Of a stretch of 64,000 nt of DNA, positions 1 through 7,744 are shown piece by piece. The DNA comes from Streptomyces sp. NBC_00341 (GTDB lineage: Bacteria > Actinomycetota > Actinomycetes > Streptomycetales > Streptomycetaceae): NCBI RefSeq assembly GCF_041435055.1, contig NZ_CP108002.1, forward strand, positions 2,666,001-2,730,000, in the 5' to 3' direction. The stretch's first letter is position 1. Each line of letters opens with the position of its first letter. Position numbers and translations under genes: made by a program. The notes under the pieces are model-generated. The model made no database searches. It was not told the origin of the DNA and saw only the letters and a program-made list of their open reading frames with translations.

Positions 1-497
1 AGTCCGGCGCGCTCAACGAGTCCGTCTCGGACGTCTTCGGCTCCCTGGTCAAGCAGTACTCGCTGGGCCAGACCGCGGAGCAGGCCGACTGGCTGATCGG
101 CGCGGGCCTGCTGGCGCCGCGCGTCCAGGGGGTGGCGCTGCGCTCGATGAAGGCGCCCGGCACGGCGTACGACGACGACGTGCTCGGCAAGGACCCGCAG
201 CCCGCGTCCATGGACGACTACATCCGCACCGGCGACGACAACGGCGGTGTCCACCTCAACTCCGGCATCCCCAATCGCGCGTTCTACCTGCTGGCGACCG
301 CGCTCGGCGGCAGTTCCTGGGAGAAGGCCGGACAGCTCTGGTTCGATGTGCTCACGGGTGGTGAACTGGCGGTGGACGCCGACTTCGCGGCCTTCGCCCG
401 GCTGACCGTCGCGGCGGCACGCAGCCGCTTCGGTGCGGGCGACGAGGTGGAGGCGGTCCTCAAGGCCTGGTCGGAGGTGGGCGTACCGACCGCTTAG
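1..497 (+). CDS. M4 (thermolysin/protealysin-type) metallopeptidase, C-terminal part
   Basis: The open frame runs from base 3 to the stop at 495-497, so the N-terminus and the HExxH zinc motif lie outside the window. The visible part is the M4 C-terminal helical domain. SGALNESVSDVFG carries the third zinc-ligand Glu, matching GAINEAISDIFG of thermolysin. GGVHLNSGIPNRAFY carries the catalytic His, matching HTNSGIINKAAY. M4 enzymes are zinc endopeptidases, mostly made with a propeptide. The gene lies 38 bp upstream of an emfourin-like inhibitor on the same strand, which points to the protealysin-like branch. Secretion cannot be judged without the 5' end. Confidence 0.93.
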   Translation, partial: SGALNESVSDVFGSLVKQYSLGQTAEQADWLIGAGLLAPRVQGVALRSMKAPGTAYDDDVLGKDPQPASMDDYIRTGDDNGGVHLNSGIPNRAFYLLATALGGSSWEKAGQLWFDVLTGGELAVDADFAAFARLTVAAARSRFGAGDEVEAVLKAWSEVGVPTA

Positions 498-535
498 GCA
501 GCACCCAGGGCGCGTCCGCAGGGGAAGGACACCGT

Positions 536-802
536 ATGCGGATCAAGGTGAGCAGGACCGGCGGCTTCGCCGGTATCGCACGCCACGGCGAGATCGACAC
601 CTCCGGCCGGGCCGACGGCCGCGAGTGGGAGGCCCTGGCCGAATCGGCACTCACCGGCGGCCGGGACACCCCGCCGGCCGGCGTTCCGGACGGCTTCGGC
701 TACCGGATCACGGTCGGTGACCGGACGGTGCACTGCGCGGACCCCCGGCTGACCGACGCCCAGCGCGCCCTGGTCTCACGCGTCCTGAAGGAGGGCGCGT
801 GA
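536..802 (+). CDS. Emfourin-type M4 protease inhibitor
   Basis: This is an 88-residue protein with no signal peptide and no membrane segment. It starts MRIKVSRTGGFAGIARHG and has a central GFGYRITVGDRTVHCADP strand pair, the pattern of the protealysin inhibitor emfourin family. That family is small, cytoplasmic, and encoded next to protealysin-like M4 proteases. The start has a good ribosome site, AAGGA six bases before ATG 536. The gene directly follows an M4 peptidase gene, so the two are probably one transcript in which protease and inhibitor are made together. The family call rests on motif resemblance and context. Confidence 0.82.
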   Translation: MRIKVSRTGGFAGIARHGEIDTSGRADGREWEALAESALTGGRDTPPAGVPDGFGYRITVGDRTVHCADPRLTDAQRALVSRVLKEGA

Positions 803-831
803 GACCGGCGGCTTGCTGCTGAGGGGAACGC

Positions 832-1806
832 TCAGAACCCCAGCTTGCGCAGCTGCTTCGGGTCGCGCTGCCAGTCCTTGGCGACCTTCACGTGCAGGTC
901 CAGGAAGACCGGCGTGCCGAGCAGGGCCTCAATGTGCTTGCGGGACTTGGTGCCGACGTCCTTGAGCCGCTGGCCCTTCGGGCCGATGATGATGCCCTTC
1001 TGGCTGGGCCGCTCGATGTAGACGTTGGCGTGGATGTCGAGCAGCGGCTTGTCCGCCGGGCGGTCCTCGCGCGGCAGCATCTCCTCGACGACGACCGCGA
1101 TGGAGTGCGGCAGCTCGTCGCGTACGCCTTCGAGCGCGGCCTCCCGGATCAGCTCCGCGACCATGACCATCTCGGGCTCGTCCGTGAGGTCGCCCTCCGG
1201 GTAGAGCGGCGGGCTCTCGGGGAGCAGCGGGGCGATCAGGTCGGCCAGCAGGCCGACCTGGTCGTCCTTGACGGCCGAGACCGGGATGATCTCCGCCCAT
1301 TCGAAGCCGAGCTCTTCGCCAAGGCGGGAGACGGCCAGCAGCTGTTCGGCGAGCTGCTTGGACTCGACCAGGTCGGACTTGGTGATGATCGCGATCTTGG
1401 GCGTCTTCTTGATGCCGGCGAGTTCCTTGACGATGTACTTGTCGCCGGGGCCGAGCTTCTGGTCGGCGGGCAGGCAGAAGCCGATGACGTCGACCTCGGC
1501 CCAGGTGGTGCGTACGACGTCGTTGAGACGCTCGCCGAGCAGGGTGCGCGGCTTGTGGAGGCCGGGGGTGTCGACCAGGATCAGCTGCGCGTCCGGCCGG
1601 TGCACGATGCCGCGGACCGTGTGCCTGGTGGTCTGTGGCCGGTTGGACGTGATCGCCACCTTCTGGCCGACCAGAGCGTTCGTAAGGGTGGACTTGCCCG
1701 CGTTGGGACGGCCCACGAAGCAGGCGAAGCCGGCCCGGTGCGGGGCGGTGTTCTCAGCCTGCTGCGCAGCAGCTTCTGGGTTAGGTCGAGCGCTCATGGC
1801 GCCCAT
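832..1806 (-). CDS. era: GTPase Era
   Basis: Era is a Ras-like GTPase that binds the 3' end of 16S rRNA and checks 30S assembly. G1 is GRPNAGKST (about residues 32-40), G3 is DTPGL and G4 is TKSD. The C-terminal KH domain has GPKGQRLK and ends HVKVAKDWQRDPKQLRKLGF. The length of about 324 aa is usual for Streptomyces. Two starts are possible: ATG 1806 (MGAMSARP) or ATG 1797 (MSARP). A GGGA lies about nine bases before the first and a GGGGA about 11 bases before the second, so the choice is uncertain by three residues. Neither affects the GTPase fold. Confidence 0.97.
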   Translation of the reverse strand: MGAMSARPNPEAAAQQAENTAPHRAGFACFVGRPNAGKSTLTNALVGQKVAITSNRPQTTRHTVRGIVHRPDAQLILVDTPGLHKPRTLLGERLNDVVRTTWAEVDVIGFCLPADQKLGPGDKYIVKELAGIKKTPKIAIITKSDLVESKQLAEQLLAVSRLGEELGFEWAEIIPVSAVKDDQVGLLADLIAPLLPESPPLYPEGDLTDEPEMVMVAELIREAALEGVRDELPHSIAVVVEEMLPREDRPADKPLLDIHANVYIERPSQKGIIIGPKGQRLKDVGTKSRKHIEALLGTPVFLDLHVKVAKDWQRDPKQLRKLGF

Positions 1807-1869
1807 TGTCCCCGATCCCGGCGGCACTGCCGCACCAAGGCGGCCGGCGGCGCCGCCGGGTCGCTCGTC

Positions 1870-2823
1870 TCAGGCCGTGCGGCGACGGCTCCGACGTGCC
1901 CGTATCCACAGTCCCGCACCCCCGGCGAGCAGCACCAGGAGCACCCCGGCGACCAGCCAGGGCAGCGCGAAGTACCCGGCGGCGGCGGACTCGCGGGTGT
2001 CGCGGGCGCTGGCGGTCAGCTTGACCTCGCCCCACTCCAGCTGCGGCGCGCCCTTCCACTCCTCGGTGAGCCGGACCTCCTGGCGGGGCAGCAGCTCGGA
2101 CGGGATCCGTTTGAGGTCGCGGGCGAGCAGGGAGCGGCCGAAGAGCCCCTCCGCCTTGAGCGCGACCTTGGGGCTGAGGGTGACGTTGCCCCGGTTGTGG
2201 AGCGTGTACGAGATGACGGCGCGGGACTTTCCGGTGCCCGGGACCAGCGGCTGGGTGTGCTCGACCCTGACGTCGTCGACGGAGAGCGCGGGCATCGTCG
2301 GGCCGTTGACCCGCAGATAGATCCGGGCGCCGACGGCCTTCTGGATCCCGACGGCCACCGCGCCCGCGTCGGCGGGGTCGATGCGCTCGTCCAGCGCGAC
2401 GAGGGCGCCGGGGTGGTCGCCCGGTTCGGCGTCCTCGGGGACCTTGATCGTGACGGGCACGGTGACCGAGCCGTGCGGCTTCACGGTGACCCGGTCGCGG
2501 CCGGCCTTGGCCCAGGCGCCGACGGAGCGCTGCTTCTCGTTCCGCGCGCGGACCGCGAATCCGCCGTCGCGTTCGGTGTTGTACGCGTCGGCCGCGTACA
2601 GCCGGAAGGTCAGCGGGGCGGCGGTCTTGTTCTTGACGGTCACCTTGTCGGTGAGGGTGGCTCCGGGGTCGGCCGAGAGGTAGAAGTACGGCCGGGTGCC
2701 GGTGGCGGTGGTGGCCGGGAAGACCGACCAGCTGCCGTTGTCGGCGGCGCCCGCCACGGGGGCGCCCAGCAGGAGCAGGGCTGTGGACAGCAGGGACGAC
2801 AGGAGTACGGACAGCTTGCGCAC
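1870..2823 (-). CDS. DUF916-type (WxL-interacting-like) membrane-anchored secreted protein
   Basis: The 317-residue protein has a signal peptide (MRKLSVLLSSLLSTALLLLG, cleavage probably near GAA), about 250 extracytoplasmic residues of beta-sandwich character, and one C-terminal membrane helix (ALPWLVAGVLLVLLAGG) followed by a basic tail. Phrases such as WSVFPATTATGTRPYFYLSADPGATLTDKVTVKN resemble the DUF916 half of Firmicute WxL-interacting proteins. The start is GTG 2823. The gene upstream on the same strand encodes a secreted protein with a WxL-like C-terminus, so the two probably work together at the cell surface. Family assignment is by pattern, not by search. Confidence 0.75.
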   Translation of the reverse strand: MRKLSVLLSSLLSTALLLLGAPVAGAADNGSWSVFPATTATGTRPYFYLSADPGATLTDKVTVKNKTAAPLTFRLYAADAYNTERDGGFAVRARNEKQRSVGAWAKAGRDRVTVKPHGSVTVPVTIKVPEDAEPGDHPGALVALDERIDPADAGAVAVGIQKAVGARIYLRVNGPTMPALSVDDVRVEHTQPLVPGTGKSRAVISYTLHNRGNVTLSPKVALKAEGLFGRSLLARDLKRIPSELLPRQEVRLTEEWKGAPQLEWGEVKLTASARDTRESAAAGYFALPWLVAGVLLVLLAGGAGLWIRARRSRRRTA

Positions 2824-2911
2824 GGTGCGGGCCCCCAGGGTGCACGCGTTGGCGGGGTGGATGGACCGGACGGGTGCGCGCCCGGCCCACCGGTGGATCA
2901 GCGCTCCCGGC

Positions 2912-4279
2912 TCACGTCAGGGTGAGGGTGAGCACTCCGGAGTAGGTGCCGGCGGCGGCGTACGCCGGCACGTCCAGCGACAGTCCGGCGTCGACGGTGA
3001 ACTCGCCTCCGGTGAAGGCGCCGTTCGGCGTGGAGGCCAGGGTGGCCCCCGCGCTGCCGACCGAACCCTGTGAACCCGCCGCGCAGGTGCTCGGGCTGCC
3101 GGCCTTCGTCGTGCAGGCCGGGCTCCAGCCGAGCGCGGAGGCGCCGATCGTGGCACCGGCCGGGCCCTTGAAGTCGGTGACCTTGCCGGTCAGCGACCAG
3201 CCCGCGGGGCCGCCGCGGAAGTCCTTGACCGTCACCGTCCGCAGGTCGCCGGTGGATGCGCCGCCCTTGCCGAAGTCGACCGCAGAGAGTTCGACGGAGT
3301 CCCCGGCCTGCGACATGGAGAGCGTGCCCGCCTTGACGGTCGAGGTCAGCTTCTGGCTGCCGTCCGGTGTCTCCCCGCCGCCGCCGGTGACGGTGTAGGC
3401 CTGGGGACCCGCACCCTTGGCGGCGTCCCAGGCTGCGCCCTCGTAGGCGACGATCGCGGTGGTCGCCGGGTCGTTGACGGTGAGCTGCCCGGTGAAGCCG
3501 CCCGAACCGTCCGCGGTGGCCGTCGCGGTGTCACCGGTCTGGGCGTCCCCGGCCCGGCCGGCGAGGGTGACGGACGCGCCCTCGGTGAATTTCGAACCGG
3601 CCACGCTGACCTGGTCACCGGCCGCGCCGGAGGCCGCACCGAGCTGGATGGCGCGCTCGTTGACCTGGCCGCCGCCGTCCGTCGCGATGACCGTCTGGGA
3701 GACGGGCGCGGGCGGATCGGTGACCGTGCAGGGGGTGTCCAGCTCCATGATGTAGCTGGTGTGGATGTTGTAGTCACCGGGCGAGAGGGTGATCTCGCCG
3801 GGCGCGGTGACCGTGAAGGTGCCGGTCATGGAGAACGACGGGAACTCGCCCTTGCCGGGCACCGGATCGTTCTTCTTCGGGCCCGCCACCGTGATGTCGG
3901 CGGACTGCGCCCCGGCGACGGTGACCTTGCCGGTCGGCGTCATGATGTCGGCGGGCAGCGCCAGATCGACCGGGTTGCTCGCGGCCGGTTTGACGACGGT
4001 GTACGTCACCGTGACCGTGTCGCCGACCTTCGGGGCCGCGTTGTCGACGCTGATCTGCGCCGATGTCGTCCCGTCGATCGGCGGGATCCCGGCGATCGCG
4101 GGCGGGATGCAGTGGGTCGGGAAGTCCACCGCCACGGACGCCGCCGCCATGGCCTGGGCGGGTCCGGCGAGCAGTCCTCCCCCGGTGACGACGAGCGCGC
4201 CCACCCCCAGCGCGGCGGCCCAGCGGCGGCTTCGACGCCGCGTCCCCGGGCTGTCGGATCTTCGAATGGCTGGACTCAT
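2912..4279 (-). CDS. Secreted protein with C-terminal WxL-like domain
   Basis: The start ATG 4279 has a strong site, AGGAGGGGG six bases upstream, giving 455 aa. A signal peptide (twin-Arg-like RRRSRRW followed by LGVGALVVTGGGLL) ends at GPAQA. Two Ig-like regions follow; one resembles an IPT/TIG-like repeat (GDQVSVAGSKFTEGASVTLA). The last ~140 residues read VTVKDFRGGPAGWSLTGKVT and end VPAYAAAGTYSGVLTLTLT, matching the layout of a WxL domain: a first W-x-L motif (GWSL) and a terminal YxaxLxxxL strand, where the second Trp is replaced. Such domains bind the cell wall in Firmicutes. It is followed 88 bp later by the DUF916 protein. Confidence 0.75.
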   Translation of the reverse strand: MSPAIRRSDSPGTRRRSRRWAAALGVGALVVTGGGLLAGPAQAMAAASVAVDFPTHCIPPAIAGIPPIDGTTSAQISVDNAAPKVGDTVTVTYTVVKPAASNPVDLALPADIMTPTGKVTVAGAQSADITVAGPKKNDPVPGKGEFPSFSMTGTFTVTAPGEITLSPGDYNIHTSYIMELDTPCTVTDPPAPVSQTVIATDGGGQVNERAIQLGAASGAAGDQVSVAGSKFTEGASVTLAGRAGDAQTGDTATATADGSGGFTGQLTVNDPATTAIVAYEGAAWDAAKGAGPQAYTVTGGGGETPDGSQKLTSTVKAGTLSMSQAGDSVELSAVDFGKGGASTGDLRTVTVKDFRGGPAGWSLTGKVTDFKGPAGATIGASALGWSPACTTKAGSPSTCAAGSQGSVGSAGATLASTPNGAFTGGEFTVDAGLSLDVPAYAAAGTYSGVLTLTLT

Positions 4280-4424
4280 GGAGCCCCCTCCTGCGGAATG
4301 TGCGACGCGGCGGCTCTTCCGCGCCGGCAGGGGGCCATTGATGACTCCGGCCGAAAAGAAGTCAATGGAAGCGAAATGCGCTGACTGATGGACCATCAGA
4401 TACTGTCAAGATCCATGCTTCCCG

Positions 4425-4481
4425 CACATCGTGTGCGAACGCCCGGCACCGATGGGGTGCCGGGCGTTCGCACACGATGTG
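4425..4481 (-). terminator. Perfect 26-bp inverted repeat, factor-independent-type terminator
   Basis: The arms 4425-4450 and 4456-4481 are perfect complements around the 5-base loop GATGG. It lies directly after the stop of the deaminase-like gene (4497) and 146 bp before the WxL gene, so it should end the deaminase-like transcript. There is no T-run, as is common for terminators in this genus. Confidence 0.85.
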
Positions 4482-4496
4482 CCGGTCCCGCGAAGG

Positions 4497-4850
4497 TCAG
4501 CCCGCCGTCACGGTGAGCCGCAGCACCCCGTCCGGCCCGGCGAGCAGCACCGGGGTGTCCGCCCCTCCCAGGTCCCGTACGGCCGCTCGGTCCTCCGGCG
4601 AAGGCGTCTCGGCCTCAGAGACGACCGCGGCCGCCTCCAGCGAGGTGGCGCCGCTCGCCACGGCCATGGCGACGGCGGTACGCAGCGCACTCAGGCGCAG
4701 CGACTCCAGCTCCACCGTGCCCGCCACATACGTACGTCCGGTCTCGTCCCGTACGGCCGCGCCCTCCGGCACACCGTTGCGGGCGCGGGCGCTGCGCGCC
4801 AGTGTGACGATCTTGCGGTCCTCGGCGCCGAGGTCGGTGCTATCGCTCAT
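4497..4850 (-). CDS. Cytidine-deaminase-like protein lacking the zinc-binding motifs
   Basis: The 117-residue protein has the overall plan of the small tetrameric cytidine deaminases: an N-terminal helix, GAAVRDETGRTYVAGTVELES, an alanine-rich helix and a C-terminal strand pair. The usual zinc motifs (H/C-A-E and P-C-x-x-C) are absent. The position of HAE reads ESL, and no Cys occurs in the whole sequence. Deamination by the usual mechanism is therefore not expected. It sits in the era region, as in other Streptomyces where I recall it being called cytidine deaminase. It could be a structural or ligand-binding relic. A -10 box TATGCT lies six bases before the ATG. Confidence 0.72.
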   Translation of the reverse strand: MSDSTDLGAEDRKIVTLARSARARNGVPEGAAVRDETGRTYVAGTVELESLRLSALRTAVAMAVASGATSLEAAAVVSEAETPSPEDRAAVRDLGGADTPVLLAGPDGVLRLTVTAG

Positions 4851-4856
4851 GTGCCG

Positions 4857-4862
4857 AGCATA
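4857..4862 (-). promoter_or_regulatory. -10 box of a probable leaderless promoter
   Basis: TATGCT on the minus strand is separated by six bases from ATG 4850, so transcription would begin at the start codon. No ribosome site is present in the interval. Confidence 0.55.
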
Positions 4863-4904
4863 CGAAGCGTGCGGACCGGCGCGGCATCCGGGCGCCCGGC
4901 CATC

Positions 4905-5798
4905 TCATCCCCGGACCTGGCGCATCATGCCCCGGCGGCCCTCCGGCGAGGCCAGCAGGCGGAACTTCTCCTCGGTGCCGGTGCCCGGCCAGGGGTTGTG
5001 CAGCACGATCACCAGGTCCGGGCGGGCCGGGATGCGCAGCTGGGTGGCCTCCACGACCAGGGTGCCCACCACCGGGTGGTTCAGCTCCTTGCGCATCTGG
5101 CCGCCGGGCGCGATGTCCCGCCGCTCCCAGAGCGCGGCGAACTCGGGGCTGCGCTCCCGCGCCTCGGCCACGATCTCCCGGAATCCCTCGTCGTCGGGGC
5201 ATTCCGAGCAGGCGGCCCTGAACTGGGCGACGACCTGGGCCGCGATCTCCTGCCAGTCCTTGCGCCGGGCGCGGTGGACCGGGTCCGTGAAGAAGTCGAT
5301 CACGCAGTTCTGCGTCCGGCCCGGCCCCATCCCCATCACCGTCGCGGCCGCGTCGTTGTACAGGATGACGTTCCAGTACGCGTCCATGATGTGGGCCGGG
5401 AACGGCATCCAGCGGTCCAGCAGCCGCTGCAGGCCGTCGCACATGTCCGCGTGGGCCGGATCGACCTGCGCGGCGGGCGGGTTGAGCCCGGCGAGCACGT
5501 AGAGGTGGCGGCGTTCGGCGCTGCTGAGCCGCAGCACCCGGGCCACCGAGTCCAGCACCTGCGGCGACACGGTGATGTCCCGGCCCTGCTCCAGCCACTG
5601 GTACCAGGAGACGCCCACCCCGGCGAGGACGGCGACCTCCTCGCGGCGCAGCCCCGGGGTACGGCGCCGGGCACCGCCGTCCGGGAGGCCCGCCTGGGAC
5701 GGGGTGACCCGCGCCCGCCTGCTCATCAGGAATTCCCGCAGCTCGCCGAGACGGTGCGCCTTGCCCGCGTCCGCCGTGATCCGGGCCGGTGTGCCCAC
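4905..5798 (-). CDS. MmyB-type helix-turn-helix transcriptional regulator
   Basis: The N-terminal Xre-type HTH (ELREFLMSRRARVTP, GLRREEVAVLAGVSW-like, WYQWLEQGRDI, VLDSVARVLRLSSAERRHLY) is followed by a ~180-residue MmyB-type ligand domain (FPAHIMDAYWNVILYNDAAA, then a C-terminal HNPWPGTGTEEKFRLL). This family usually represses a divergent oxidoreductase or transporter gene and responds to a small ligand. Here the divergent gene is an MFS exporter starting 95 bp away. The start is taken as GTG 5798, preceded by GGGGGAG; a TTG at 5846 would add 16 residues. A paralogue with the same kind of partner occurs at 53784. Confidence 0.88.
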   Translation of the reverse strand: MGTPARITADAGKAHRLGELREFLMSRRARVTPSQAGLPDGGARRRTPGLRREEVAVLAGVGVSWYQWLEQGRDITVSPQVLDSVARVLRLSSAERRHLYVLAGLNPPAAQVDPAHADMCDGLQRLLDRWMPFPAHIMDAYWNVILYNDAAATVMGMGPGRTQNCVIDFFTDPVHRARRKDWQEIAAQVVAQFRAACSECPDDEGFREIVAEARERSPEFAALWERRDIAPGGQMRKELNHPVVGTLVVEATQLRIPARPDLVIVLHNPWPGTGTEEKFRLLASPEGRRGMMRQVRG

Positions 5799-5893
5799 GT
5801 ACTCCCCCTGGTGTCCGGGCCCGCGCCTGCCTGGTGGTGCGGCCAACAGGATAAGTTCCCGCTCCCCACGGATATTCCGGCGCCCGCAGGCTC
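5799..5893. promoter_or_regulatory. Divergent promoter/operator interval between regulator and exporter
   Basis: These 95 bp separate the divergent MmyB regulator and MFS genes and must hold both promoters. A TATCCT -10-like box for the regulator lies near 5852 on the minus strand. The stretch AACAGGATAAGTTCCCG is AT-richer than its surroundings. I see no clean operator palindrome. Confidence 0.4.
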
Positions 5894-7345
5894 ATGGGCA
5901 TGGCGATCCATCCCCCGGCTCAAGAAGCTGTCACCCCTCCCGCACCCGCTGCCCCGGACCGGCTCTCCGGCCGGGCCCGGCTGGTGCTCCTCGTCCTGTG
6001 CGCCGCCCAGTTCATGGTGTCGCTCGACTTCTCCGTACTGAACGTGGCGCTGCCCGTCCTCGGTGACGACCTCGGCCTCGGCCGGTCCGGTCTGCAGTGG
6101 GCGATCACGGCGTTCGCGCTGCCGTCCGGCGGATTCCTGCTCCTCTTCGGCCGGATCGCGGACCTCTACGGCCGCCGCCGGATGTTCCTCACCGGCCTCG
6201 CCGTCTTCGGGGCCGCGTCACTGCTGGCCACCCTCGCCTGGAACCCGGCCGCATTCCTCACCGGCCGGGCGCTCCAGGGGCTCGGCGCCGCGGTGATCGT
6301 GCCGACCGGGATGTCCCTGCTCACCACCACCTTCCCGGAGGGTCCGCTGCGCGACCGCGCGCTCGGCATCAGCGGCACGCTGCTCTCCCTCGGCTTCACC
6401 GTCGGCATGGTGGCCGGCGGGACCCTGACCGACACCCTGGGCTGGCGCTCCACGATGGGGCTGCTGACGGTGGCCGCGGTGGCGGTGCTCGCGATGGCCC
6501 CCGCACTGCTCACCGAGTCCCGCACACCGGACCGGCCGCGGCTCGACATCCCCGGTGCGGCCACGGTCACCGGCGGGCTCCTCGCCCTGATCTACGCCCT
6601 CTCCACGGCGGCCGAGCACGGATTCGGGCGCGGGGACGTACAGATCGCCCTCGTCCTCGGGGTCGCGCTGCTCATCGCCTTCGCGGTCGTCGAGTCGCGT
6701 GCGGCGGCCCCGCTGGTCTCGCTGCCGATGCTGCGCCGTCGCACGGTGGCCTTCGGCAACCTGGGCGGGCTGCTCACCTTCTCGATGATGAGCACCGTCG
6801 TCTTCGTCCTGACCCTGTACCTCCAGGAGGTGCTGGACCTGTCGGCGTTCGGGACCGGGCTGGTCTTCGGGGTGCAGGGCCTCGCCTCCGTGGCGGCCGG
6901 GGTGTACGCCCCGAAGGTGATCGGCCGGATCGGCGCCCGGCGGACCCTGTCCTTCTCGCTCCTCGGCCAGGGCCTGTTCATCGCGGCGCTGCTGGGCCTC
7001 GGCGCGGACTCGGGCGTCTGGCTGGCGACCGCCGCGGTCTCGCTGGCCAGCGTCTGCCACCTGGGCGCGATCATCGCGTACGGGCTGACCGTCACCTCTG
7101 GCGTGCCGAACGAGGAGCAGGGCCTGGCGACGGGTCTCGTCACCACGACCCAGCAGGTGGGCCTCACCATCGGCATCCCGGTGCTCGGGGTGATCGCGAC
7201 GGCCGACAGCTCGCTGCTCGACGGAGTCCGCACCGCGGTAGCGGTGGCAGCGGGCCTGCTGATCGTCACGGCGGGAGTGGTGGCAACGGGCCTGAGAACC
7301 ATCTCAAGCCCCGCCGCGGCAAAATCAAGCCCCTCCGGCGATTGA
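5894..7345 (+). CDS. MFS efflux transporter, DHA2 (EmrB/QacA-like) type
   Basis: The 483-residue integral membrane protein has about 14 predicted helices, typical of the DHA2 drug:proton antiporters. Motif A is GRIADLYGRRRMF, motif D1-like LDFSVLNVALP is in helix 1, and motif C-like GFTVGMVAGGTLTD is in helix 5. Translation may begin at ATG 5894 or ATG 5900; neither has a strong ribosome site. The divergent MmyB regulator probably controls it, and the substrate is unknown. The last seven residues (KSSPSGD) and the TGA stop are encoded by a copy of a dispersed repeat, so the C-terminus has been rewritten by that repeat. Confidence 0.93.
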   Translation: MGMAIHPPAQEAVTPPAPAAPDRLSGRARLVLLVLCAAQFMVSLDFSVLNVALPVLGDDLGLGRSGLQWAITAFALPSGGFLLLFGRIADLYGRRRMFLTGLAVFGAASLLATLAWNPAAFLTGRALQGLGAAVIVPTGMSLLTTTFPEGPLRDRALGISGTLLSLGFTVGMVAGGTLTDTLGWRSTMGLLTVAAVAVLAMAPALLTESRTPDRPRLDIPGAATVTGGLLALIYALSTAAEHGFGRGDVQIALVLGVALLIAFAVVESRAAAPLVSLPMLRRRTVAFGNLGGLLTFSMMSTVVFVLTLYLQEVLDLSAFGTGLVFGVQGLASVAAGVYAPKVIGRIGARRTLSFSLLGQGLFIAALLGLGADSGVWLATAAVSLASVCHLGAIIAYGLTVTSGVPNEEQGLATGLVTTTQQVGLTIGIPVLGVIATADSSLLDGVRTAVAVAAGLLIVTAGVVATGLRTISSPAAAKSSPSGD

Positions 7346-7374
7346 GGAGCGGGGGCCCGGGGGCGGAGCCCCCG
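7322..7374 (+). repeat. Dispersed 'GGCGATTGAGG' repeat with hairpin
   Basis: The core CCGGCGATTGAGG is followed by a GC-only hairpin (GGGGGC...GAGCCCCC). The TGA within the core is the stop codon of the MFS gene. Related copies occur at 17121-17270 and 38421-38485. It may act as a transcription terminator for the convergent MFS and MmcQ genes. Confidence 0.8.
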
Positions 7375-7390
7375 AAACCACCGGCACCAC

Positions 7391-7744
7391 CTACCCCCGG
7401 TCCAGCCGCAACCGCTCCGCCCGGGGCAGCCCCGCCACCACCAGGTCGTAGCTGTCCTCGATCAGCTCACGCAGCTTCGCCGCCGGCAGCCCCGACACCG
7501 TCACCGTGTTCCAGTGCCGCTTGTTCATGTGCCACCCCGGCGCCACGGCCTCGTACTCCTCCCGGAGCCGCACCGCGTCGTCGGGGTCGCACTTGAGGTT
7601 CACCGTCAGCGGTCGCCCGTCCAGCGCACTCAGCGCGAACATCTTGCCGAGCACCTTGAAGACGGACGCCTCCGGCCCGAACGGGAACACCTCGGTGCTC
7701 GCGTTGAACTCCAGGCAGAACGCCCTCAGCTCCTTGGGAGTCAT
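7391..7744 (-). CDS. MmcQ/YjbR family protein
   Basis: The 117-residue cytoplasmic protein has the MmcQ/YjbR double-wing fold signature: FCLEFNASTEVFPFGPEASVFKV, then SALDGRPLTVNLKCDPDDAVRLRE, then HMNKRHWNTVTVSGLP near the C-terminus. Members are described as DNA-binding-like (CyaY-like) proteins of unclear role. ATG 7744 overlaps the stop of the upstream CBS/CorC gene by four bases (ATGA), so the two are translationally coupled. It is the last gene of the phoH-ybeY-CorC-mmcQ operon and converges on the MFS gene. Confidence 0.88.
   Translation of the reverse strand: MTPKELRAFCLEFNASTEVFPFGPEASVFKVLGKMFALSALDGRPLTVNLKCDPDDAVRLREEYEAVAPGWHMNKRHWNTVTVSGLPAAKLRELIEDSYDLVVAGLPRAERLRLDRG

Noticed and set aside
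892..2925. Long plus-strand open frame of 677 codons antisense to era and the DUF916 gene
   Set aside because: Mirror frame of GC-rich coding DNA. It is Asp/Gly/Val/Arg-rich without motifs, while the minus strand holds clear gene families.
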